From the NCBI RefSeq assembly GCF_042678045.1, contig NZ_JBHUDI010000013.1, forward strand, positions 32,077 to 96,076: a stretch of 64,000 bases of DNA, in the 5' to 3' direction. The notes below the pieces were generated by a model, which worked only from the letters and a program-made list of their open reading frames with translations, was not told where the DNA came from and did not search any database. The translations under genes and the position numbers were made by a program. This document shows, piece after piece, positions 51,698 to 58,746 of the stretch. The stretch's first letter is position 1. Each line of letters starts with the position of its first letter. Source of the DNA: Natrinema amylolyticus_A. GTDB lineage: Archaea; Halobacteriota; Halobacteria; Halobacteriales; Natrialbaceae.

Positions 51698-52822
51698 ATG
51701 AGCAAGGAGCCAGAACACGAGACACCAGTATCGGAACCCCAACCGCTTCGACCAACACGCCGTACCGTGCTTCGCGGGGCAGGTCTCGCCGGACTGCTCG
51801 CGCTGGGCGCCGGGAGCGCCACGGCCCAGCGTACCGATCCGAGTGCGAACGACCACCTGAGTCGAAACGAGACCACTGAGCCGCTTCCGTCCTGGAACGA
51901 TGGCCAGACCAGGCAGGCCATACTTTCGTTCGTCGAGGAAGTGACCACGCCAGACTCCCCCGGCTTCGTGCCACCCGCTGAGCGCATCGCCACGTTCGAC
52001 AACGACGGTACGCTGTGGGTCGAGCGGCCAGTGTACGCCCAGCTTGCCTTTACAGTGGACAGAATACAAGAGCTGGCCCCCGAGAACCCGGAGTGGGAGG
52101 ACGAACAACCCTACCAGGCGGCGCTGGAAAACGACCTCGAGACGCTGGCAGCGATGAGCCAGCAAGAGATGGTCGAACTGCTCGCTGCCACGCACGCCGG
52201 AATGACCACGGCCGAGTTCGAAGAGATCGTGACCGACTGGCTGAATACGGCGCGCCATCCGCGTTTCGACCGGCGCTACACCGAACTCGCCTATCAGCCG
52301 ATGCTAGAGCTGCTCTCGTTTCTGCGAGCGAACGAGTTCACGAACTTCATCGTCTCCGGCGGTGGCGTCGATTTCATGCGGCCGATGAGCGAACCGACGT
52401 ACGGAATTCCACCAGAGCAGGTAGTCGGTTCGACCGGGAAGACCCGCTACGAGATCCGGGACGGCGAGCCGGTGCTGGTCAAGCTTCCGGAGGTCGATTT
52501 CGTCGACGATGAGGACGGCAAACCAATGGGTATCCATACGTTCATCGGCAGACAACCCATCGCGGCGTTCGGCAACTACGTCGGAGATCGCCAGATGCTC
52601 GAGTGGGCCGATGCAGGGGATGGTCCGCGGCTGTGCCTGCTGGTTAATCACGACGACGCCGAGCGTGAGTATGCCTATAGTATGGACGAAGACCTCACAG
52701 GTGAGCCGGTCGACGAGTCTGCCCAGCCATTTATCGAGGTGGCAGCGGAGCAGGGCTGGGTCGTCACCAGTATGAAAGACGACTGGGAGTACGTCTTCCC
52801 CTTCGAGCAAACAGATAGCTGA
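51698..52822 (+). CDS. Tat-secreted HAD-superfamily phosphatase-like protein
   Basis: A 374-residue protein; the frame is open from 51626 but MSKEPEHETPV matches the shared leader. Tat signal PTRRTVLRGAGLAGLLALG. HAD motif 1 is FDNDGTLWVERPVYAQLAF (about residues 99-117, nucleophile Asp in DNDGT), motif 2 is IVSGGGVDF and motifs 3/4 lie near FGNYVGDRQML. It would hydrolyse a phosphate ester outside the cell. HAD proteins of this kind are found with DUF1254 genes in bacteria as well, so the pair is a real functional association. Confidence 0.8.
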   Translation: MSKEPEHETPVSEPQPLRPTRRTVLRGAGLAGLLALGAGSATAQRTDPSANDHLSRNETTEPLPSWNDGQTRQAILSFVEEVTTPDSPGFVPPAERIATFDNDGTLWVERPVYAQLAFTVDRIQELAPENPEWEDEQPYQAALENDLETLAAMSQQEMVELLAATHAGMTTAEFEEIVTDWLNTARHPRFDRRYTELAYQPMLELLSFLRANEFTNFIVSGGGVDFMRPMSEPTYGIPPEQVVGSTGKTRYEIRDGEPVLVKLPEVDFVDDEDGKPMGIHTFIGRQPIAAFGNYVGDRQMLEWADAGDGPRLCLLVNHDDAEREYAYSMDEDLTGEPVDESAQPFIEVAAEQGWVVTSMKDDWEYVFPFEQTDS

Positions 52823-52831
52823 GCCAGAGCC

Positions 52832-53041
52832 ATGAGCAACGAAACACACCGTACGACGCCAGAATCGAACTTCGAACCGCTGCGGACAACCCGCCGAACC
52901 GCGCTTCGCGGAACTGGTCTAGCCGGATTACTTGCGATGGGTGTCGGTAGCACTGGCGCCCACGAAGGAACGCCAGAGACAACCGGTCACCGAGCGCAGC
53001 GACAGACGACGGACAACAACGATTCGGCCCCAGTCGATTGA
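52832..53041 (+). pseudogene. Orphan Tat leader, truncated gene
   Basis: A 69-codon frame starting ten bases after the phosphatase stop: MSNETHRTTPESNFEPLRTT and RRTALRGTGLAGLLAMGVGS are a full Tat leader, but the frame ends 25 residues later (NNDSAPVD). The body that followed in the other copies is absent. It is the fourth copy of the leader, this time without the promoter part. It could be secreted as a short acidic peptide. Confidence 0.6.
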
Positions 53042-53410
53042 ACGTTGATTCGTTTTCTATCTACTCCCACCGGGCTTGCTGCACTCATCCTCTGTATGCA
53101 GCAGGCACATCCTGACAGAATATGGGAGTGTTGTGTTCATCAGCGATTGGTTTTCTCTTTCACCACCAGTTTGGACGTACGCAAATTTCCGGAGACACCA
53201 CTCACCCCATCGGCCATCGAACGAAAGCATCGGTATTGCGTTCGTGCGGTATCTCACCCCACCGCAGTATGGGGATTTCGACCCCCGAAAATCGGCTATG
53301 GGCGCTGCAGGCTCTAAGGACACTCAAGTGCCAGTGCTGAAGGGATAGTGCATATCCAGCACCACCCCCACTTTGTGGATTCACTCAGTTACGCATAACA
53401 CCACCTCTCC
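53042..53410. other. Gene-free stretch with motif copy 6
   Basis: The palindromic motif is at 53077-53104 (TTGCTGCACTCATCC then TCTGTATGCAGCAG), the most symmetrical copy. The rest has no supported coding frame; three overlapping frames of 70-90 codons are present on the + strand but lack haloarchaeal composition. Confidence 0.5.
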
Positions 53411-53851
53411 GTGAAAATGGCACTCATTCACATGGGTGGGCGTCCTCTGGAAGAATGCATGAAAATTCCAAAAGAAGACATCCCAGCCAGAATTGACAGC
53501 CCGGCCGCAGTGGCTCGCCACCAACCGGACTTCGGTGATGCATCTGACTCAGGGAAGATGGCTGCAGAATACTTCACGCTCTCGAAAGGGACCGACATCG
53601 CAGGTCTCCTCGAAGGACTGGAAAATGATCTCTGCCAGTCACCTCACTGGGGATACATCGTAAGTGGCGCTTTGACCGTCACCTATACTGACGGTAGCGA
53701 AGAAGTAGATGAGGGGGGTGATATGTTCTACTGGCCACCCGGACATACACTTCGAGCTGACGAAGATACCGACTTCGTCTTATTCAGCCCCCAACACGAC
53801 CATGGGGAGGTCATCGACCATGTTCAGAGCAAAATGGAGGAAAGTACATAA
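53411..53851 (+). CDS. Cupin-like protein
   Basis: A 146-residue protein (GTG at 53411, or ATG at 53417). A cupin barrel is suggested by SPHWGYIVSGALTVTYTDG, then GGDMFYWPPGHTLRADEDTDFVLFSP, where the metal-binding His/Glu pattern is partly kept (H in SPHWG, H in PPGH). It may bind a metal or small ligand. It lies between motif copies 6 and 7. Confidence 0.7.
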   Translation: MKMALIHMGGRPLEECMKIPKEDIPARIDSPAAVARHQPDFGDASDSGKMAAEYFTLSKGTDIAGLLEGLENDLCQSPHWGYIVSGALTVTYTDGSEEVDEGGDMFYWPPGHTLRADEDTDFVLFSPQHDHGEVIDHVQSKMEEST

Positions 53852-53946
53852 GAAACACTCGATTCCGCTTATTTTGTTCGAGATTAACCATAGATGTTTT
53901 CCAAATTTGGGATATTCAGGCCGAATCGGTTAAACGTCCATTCTAC

Positions 53947-53974
53947 CGCTAAATCCATCCTCTATATTCAGCAC
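53947..53974. repeat. 28-bp palindromic motif, copy 7
   Basis: CGCTAAATCCATCC then TCTATATTCAGCAC. It lies at the 3' side of the host transposase gene, the position where the cargo joins the original element; copy 1 (45655-45672 plus 46608-46625) lies on the other side of the cargo. Confidence 0.65.
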
Positions 53975-53989
53975 CCCGTTCCTTTCGAA

Positions 53990-54728
53990 TTACGTACATT
54001 CGCCCTCCTCGGATGCAATAGCGAGCCCTCGTTCGAGGTTGTGAACGACGCACTTGATGACGAGTTCCCGGAACTGCTTCCACCAGAGGCGTGACCGCAC
54101 GAATGCGCCGAATTTCTGTTTGATCGCCGCGTTGACTGTCTCGTTCATATTCCGCTGATGGTAGAGATCGCTGTCCAGCCGTGTATTCCACGCTTTGTGG
54201 AGTGGAGTAAACTCCCGGTGCTTGATGAGTGGTCGAATATCGTGGTCACGGGCAAGCCGCCGGAGCTTCTGGTCGTCATATCCCTTGTCAGCAGTCAAGA
54301 CTGCGATGGACTCTGCGTTCCGTTTCACTACCTGTGGCCCAATTTGCGTATCGTGCTTTCGCGTTGTCGTCACGTGAATATCGAGAACGGCGTTGGTCGC
54401 TGTATCGACCAATAGCGTTGTCTTCAACTGCTGGATGGTGAGGTTCGTTCGCTTCGTGTAGTGTGTTGAGGCATGCGCTCGCTCAAACCCGGACGCATCG
54501 ATGCCGGTGACACCGTTCAGCGGCAAGTCCGCGAGCGAGACGTTTAGTAACACTCGCCAGACGGCCATCTCTAAGCGGTCGAAGGCTTTGCAGAGTGTCG
54601 AGGGTGCAGGGATCGAATCGAGATCGAGGGCGTCACGAATGCGGGGCATCNNNNNNNNNNNNNNNNNNNNNNNNNNNNNNNNNNNGTTCAACGAATCGAA
54701 GGAGCCGTGACTTCGGGAGAGCATCCAT
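53990..54728 (-). CDS. IS5-family transposase of the host element, crossing an assembly gap
   Basis: The start ATG at 54728 gives MDALPKSRLLRFVE before the gap (54651-54685, 35 N). After the gap the protein continues EMPRIRDALDLDSIPAPSTL in another frame, so the gap length is arbitrary; I estimate 150-170 real bases are missing. DDE blocks: GIDASGFERAHAS, VLTADKGYDDQ and NMNETVNAAIKQKFGAF. Its inverted repeats are those at 45613 and 54782. Confidence 0.8.
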
Positions 54729-54782
54729 CTCCTCGCCAGCTACTCACCTGTCGTGTTTGCCAGCAAGGGTTTCAACAAGGCC

Positions 54783-55445
54783 ATCGTCTTCGGTATTGCC
54801 ACGCTCGGGGTTGTCGATGCATTGGTTGCACCGCAGTTCGGTGACGTCGCACATATTGCAGGCGCACTTACCTTTGCCGTCGGCGTCGTCTTTCTAGTCG
54901 TCGGCCGGTCGGAGCTGTTCAACGAGAACTTCTTCGACCCAGCCGCAAAGGCGGTCAATCAAGACAACTCGTGGCTACTCGGGTCGCTTTTTCGGCTATG
55001 GATCCTCACCCTCGTCATCAATCTTGTCGGCGGGTTCCTCTTCGCATTCGTCTTTGCTGTCGATGGCGTCCTTCCGTCCGGGTCAGCACATGCACTGGAA
55101 CGGACTGCCGAAGAGATCGTCCACCGGCCGGTGAGAGTGATGTTTGCGAGCGCCATTATCGGTGGTGCACTCGTAAGCCTCCTGTCGTACCTCCTCGAGG
55201 CCGTCAACAGTGTCCAGAGTCGTATTACCATATCATATATCGTCGGGTTCCTGTTGGCTCTTGGACCGTTCGACCACGTGGTCGTCACTGCAATCCACGT
55301 CTTTTTCGGACTTCTCTTCGACGCTGCGATCGGCTACGGAGCGCTGGCCGAAACAATCGTCGTCGCGACTGCAGGTAACTTCGTCGGAGGAATCGGCCTC
55401 GTTACGTTCACCCACGTTGCGCAGGTAATGGGTGTGGAAGACTGA
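54783..55445 (+). pseudogene. Formate/nitrite transporter (FNT), 3' fragment
   Basis: Continues the 45488 fragment in frame: IVFGIATLGVVDALVAP, then about five more membrane segments. NENFFDPAAKAV and SYIVGFLLALGPFDHVVVTAIH match FNT signature regions around the channel helix breaks. The end, GNFVGGIGLVTFTHVAQVMG, is the standard last helix. No other damage is visible, so precise loss of the insertion would restore the gene. Confidence 0.85.
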
Positions 55446-55570
55446 GCGCAACGAGAAGCGATCTCCTGCCTGCATCCGCCAGAGCGCTAGAGCCCTCATC
55501 ACGTCTGATTCCGTCATGACCAGTGGAAACGCGGGTTCGACCAACGGGTTGACTGAGGAAGCGCGTCGTC

Positions 55571-55879
55571 TCATCCTCGATCGAACAAGCGGGGATGGGT
55601 CACGTCAAATGAGGCCGTTGACTCGCCGCTGACCACGGATTTCGAATCGTCGAGACCGAACGTACTGGACACACGGTTGATATCGCGATACAGGTCTCGG
55701 TCAACAATGTCGACCTCCCCGGGATTTGCGGCGGCGATGAAACTGTTCACGAAGCTGTTTAGGTGCTCGTCACGGTCAACGCGCTCGAGGACGTGGTGCT
55801 CTCTATCCTCCCGTCGGGAACGGCGAATATCGCCGTATCGACGATAATGTTTCAAAAGCGCTAATTCAGTAACCGCCAA
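55571..55879 (-). CDS. Possible small protein or remnant
   Basis: A 102-codon frame with an acidic middle (HLNSFVNSFIAAANPGEVDIVDRDLYRDINR) that looks like genuine coding sequence, but a basic N-terminal part and no recognised family. It may be the end of a degraded gene. The neighbouring 120 bases hold nothing else. Confidence 0.35.
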   Translation of the reverse strand: MAVTELALLKHYRRYGDIRRSRREDREHHVLERVDRDEHLNSFVNSFIAAANPGEVDIVDRDLYRDINRVSSTFGLDDSKSVVSGESTASFDVTHPRLFDRG

Positions 55880-56010
55880 AATATAGTTTAGAGCTATGCA
55901 TACTCATAGAGTCAACTAATCTAAACAATACCGACTACACGGGCCAAAGTACTATAAGATCACAATCAAGAAGGTCAAGGCACTAGAAGGGGTCTCAGAA
56001 TCGCATAACA

Positions 56011-56112
56011 ATGGACATCAAAAAGGAAATAATACTTATATTAATAGTGGTCCTTGTACTGGTTTTCTTGGGCGGGCTTATCCTTGCTGGTTCAACTGCT
56101 GGACTGTGGTGA
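56011..56112 (+). CDS. Single-helix membrane peptide (33 aa)
   Basis: ATG at 56011 encodes MDIKKEIILILIVVLVLVFL and ends GLW before TGA. A lysine-flanked hydrophobic helix, plausible as a small membrane protein. AT-rich codons. No clear ribosome site, but haloarchaeal mRNAs often lack one. Confidence 0.45.
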   Translation: MDIKKEIILILIVVLVLVFLGGLILAGSTAGLW

Positions 56113-56221
56113 CAGATGGATTGTCGAGCCGAAATTAGATCCTTTTTATAACGAATACTCTGTAAAATGTAGCAGTGACATTCCCATACTAATTTGTGGC
56201 GTCTAACACTACGGGTCATTG

Positions 56222-57289
56222 ATGGAACCACTTGAGATCAGTTTACGAATACTGGCCGGACTCCTTCTCATCGGATTGAACGCGTTTTTCGTCGCAATTG
56301 AGTTCGGTCTGACTCGTGCCCGACAGTATCCCGAGTCAGAATTCGACACGCCATCGCTTCAACTTGCATGGGAGATGACTGACGATCTCGAGTTCTATCT
56401 CACAACCTGTCAGATCTGGATCTCCGGAACGAGCATCGCGTTAGGTATTGTCGCTGAACCTGGACTGGCAGCGCTATTCGAGCCGGTATTCCAGAATACG
56501 GCGCTCGCGTCGATCGGGGCAGGCTCATTACTTGGATTTTTGCTTATTAACTTGATTCATCTCACACATGGCGAACAGACACCGACATACCTCGGTGTCG
56601 AACGCTCGAAGCAAGTTTGTCAGTATGGAGCACGACCACTCTACTGGTTCGCGAAGGTGCTTGCCCCAGCGATCTGGTTCGGAGACTGGATCGCAAAGGG
56701 AACGCTGAAACTATTCGGCATCGAGATGACTGGCGCATGGCGTGAGACTGAACAGGAAGTCATCGAATCACGAGCGGATCTCCGCAATCGACTCGGGTCT
56801 GTCCTCGATGAAGGTGATCTCGCGCCAGAGCGACGGGAAGAAATTATGAATGCACTCAACATCGGAGAACAACCCGTCCGTGAGGTAATGGTCCCCACTG
56901 ATGAGATTGTTGCCCTCTCAACGGCGGTCGATCTCGAGGAGAATTTCAACCGGATCGAAGAGCAGCCGCATACACGATATCCATTGGTCGGTGACAGTTT
57001 TACAGAGTTCCGCGGGATCATCTACTTCCCGGTGTTAGGTGGATATCGCGATGAAATAGCTACAGGGGACCTCGATCTCGAAGAGATCGCTGCTCCGCCG
57101 ATGACCCTGTCGCCAGACGTAGATATTAGCGATGCTATCGATCAGTTCCAAGCCGAGCACCAAGAGCTCGCGTTGGTAATAGAAGATGGGGAAGTCGTCG
57201 GAATGGTAACAGTAACAGACCTCTTAGAAGCAATCATGGGAGACATTGAGGACCCTATTGATGATTATCTCAACCGCGAAAAAACGTAG
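56222..57289 (+). CDS. CNNM/CorC-type (DUF21 + CBS) membrane protein
   Basis: A 355-residue hemolysin-C-like protein. DUF21 membrane part at about residues 1-190 (GLLLIGLNAFFVAIEFGLTRAR, then NLIHLTHGEQTPTYLGVERSK), followed by a CBS pair (REVMVPTDEIVALS and LALVIEDGEVVGMVTVTDLLEAIMGDI). Members move or regulate Mg2+/Co2+. The C-terminal CorC/HlyC domain of longer members is missing; it stops after the CBS pair. Confidence 0.85.
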   Translation: MEPLEISLRILAGLLLIGLNAFFVAIEFGLTRARQYPESEFDTPSLQLAWEMTDDLEFYLTTCQIWISGTSIALGIVAEPGLAALFEPVFQNTALASIGAGSLLGFLLINLIHLTHGEQTPTYLGVERSKQVCQYGARPLYWFAKVLAPAIWFGDWIAKGTLKLFGIEMTGAWRETEQEVIESRADLRNRLGSVLDEGDLAPERREEIMNALNIGEQPVREVMVPTDEIVALSTAVDLEENFNRIEEQPHTRYPLVGDSFTEFRGIIYFPVLGGYRDEIATGDLDLEEIAAPPMTLSPDVDISDAIDQFQAEHQELALVIEDGEVVGMVTVTDLLEAIMGDIEDPIDDYLNREKT

Positions 57290-57406
57290 CTGCAAAGACT
57301 ATCGACGGTATTCTGTAGACGTCCTTAGACACAAGTTCGATATCATTCGCTTCATTACTCTGTAGCCATCCCCTCTTGTTTTGTGTTCCCGTCCCTAAGT
57401 CTACGT

Positions 57407-58291
57407 ATGTTCGATACCCTTCTCTTCCCGGTCGACGAGAGCGATGGGACGACAGACATATTTGAGCACATCCTCGATATTGCGACCGCACACGGCTCGA
57501 CAGTCCATATCCTCAACGTGGCGGATACAACACGAGACAGTGTGACCCAGATTCGTGGGGAAGTCGTTGATACCCTCGAACGGGAAGGCGAGCAACTCGT
57601 TCGAGAGACAGCTGACCGTGCCAAGCAACGAGGCGTGAGCACTGTTACAGACGTTCGACAAGGTGAACCATACAGAATCATCATCGACTACGCTGAAACA
57701 CATGATATTGATCTCATTACTATGCCCACTCACGGTCGGCAAGGCCTCGAGCGCTTGCTCCTTGGGAGTACCACCGAACGGGTAGTCCGGCGATCAGACA
57801 CACCAATCCTTACGATTCAACCGGATGCAGCCGACGAACTCCAGTACCCATACGAAGACGTCCTCGTCCCAACAGATGGAAGTGACTGTGCGAATCAAGC
57901 GCTTGCACTAGGTGTAGACGTCGTGAATGCCGAGGAGGCAACGCTTCATCTACTCTCCGTCATCGCTCTCGCGACCCTCGGAGTCGACGTCCGGAGCGAC
58001 ATCCAGCAGTCGATGTTAGAGGAAAGCGCGACCGAGTTGCTCGACGAGGCGGCGGAATTCGCAACGAACGCTGGCGTCGAGTCGGTTTCGAAGACGATCG
58101 AACACGCCCCCTCGATTTCCGAAGCGATCCGCTCGTATATTACCGACCACGACGTCGATCTCGTCGTCGTCGGGACACACGGTCGAACTGGCTTCGATCG
58201 ATACATGCTCGGAAGTGTCACGGAATCGCTCGTTCGGACGTCACCGATTCCCGTTCTGACGGTTCGAGAGCCCACAGAGAACAGTGAATGA
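57407..58291 (+). CDS. Tandem-domain universal stress protein
   Basis: 294 residues with two Usp domains. First: MFDTLLFPVDESDGTTD to GRQGLERLLLGSTTERVV (about 110-128). Second: DVLVPTDGSDCANQALAL (about 155) to GTHGRTGFDRYMLGSVTE (about 260-278). Each half keeps the G-x2-G-x9-G ATP signature. It precedes the ATPase gene and with the UspA at 61645 surrounds it. Confidence 0.88.
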   Translation: MFDTLLFPVDESDGTTDIFEHILDIATAHGSTVHILNVADTTRDSVTQIRGEVVDTLEREGEQLVRETADRAKQRGVSTVTDVRQGEPYRIIIDYAETHDIDLITMPTHGRQGLERLLLGSTTERVVRRSDTPILTIQPDAADELQYPYEDVLVPTDGSDCANQALALGVDVVNAEEATLHLLSVIALATLGVDVRSDIQQSMLEESATELLDEAAEFATNAGVESVSKTIEHAPSISEAIRSYITDHDVDLVVVGTHGRTGFDRYMLGSVTESLVRTSPIPVLTVREPTENSE

Positions 58292-58461
58292 CGCAGACAC
58301 TCAGGGATGCTGGTAGGAGTCGACATGCGATCGAGAGTAGGTTTCGAACCGTGGAAACTCACGTCTTCGTTTATATGAAGGTCTCCCATCTAGTCAGCTA
58401 TGGACGAATTCGACGCCGAAGGACGGAAAACACGAGTCCACGGGAGAGCGGGAGCCGACGG

Positions 58462-58746
58462 ATGACGCTCGAGCGCGACGACCCGATTACGTTCGAGTTC
58501 GAGGATACCGCGGATCGGGGACACGAGAGTACAACCCAGCGTGTCGAAGTCGCGTTAGCCGATGGCGTGAAGCGCCGCCAGTCGAGGACGGAACGCGGGA
58601 TTTCGGGCCGGCTGTGGACTGGTCGCGTTCCGGTAGTCGTCGGGCCACCGTCGGATTTCTCCGAACACCAGGAGGTAGCTCAGCCGCTCGAAGAGAGGGA
58701 GAGACACGGAACTGGGTGCCCGACAGCGACGAGGTGGGCAGTATGA
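58462..58746 (+). CDS. Possible small protein upstream of the ATPase (uncertain)
   Basis: A 94-codon frame (MTLERDDPITFEFEDTADRG, later VEVALADGVKRRQSRTERG) whose stop overlaps the ATPase ATG by 4 bases. The first half looks like an acidic haloarchaeal protein, the second half does not. A short frame before it (MDEFDAEGRKTRVHGRAGAD from 58400) stops at once, so this may be a decayed gene. Confidence 0.3.
   Translation: MTLERDDPITFEFEDTADRGHESTTQRVEVALADGVKRRQSRTERGISGRLWTGRVPVVVGPPSDFSEHQEVAQPLEERERHGTGCPTATRWAV

Larger units (their letters stand above)
45613..54782. mobile_element. 9.17-kb IS-bounded insertion with cargo
   Basis: The left end GGCCTTGTTGAAACCCT (45613-45629) and the right end (54766-54782) are perfect 17-bp inverted repeats. 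ATCGTCTT flanks both sides (45605-45612 and 54783-54790) as an 8-bp target duplication. Only one matching transposase is present, at the right end (53990-54728). The element proper would be about 0.9 kb; some 8.3 kb of other DNA, including a second IS, now sits between its left tip and its transposase. Confidence 0.85.

Noticed and set aside
45655..53974. Regular spacing of repeats considered as a CRISPR array
   Set aside because: Copies are hundreds to thousands of bases apart, imperfect, with genes between them, and there are no cas genes.
45488..54790. Island considered as a provirus or conjugative element
   Set aside because: No integrase, capsid, terminase, VirB/TraD-type or replication genes are seen, and the ends are those of an IS5-type element and not a tRNA att site.
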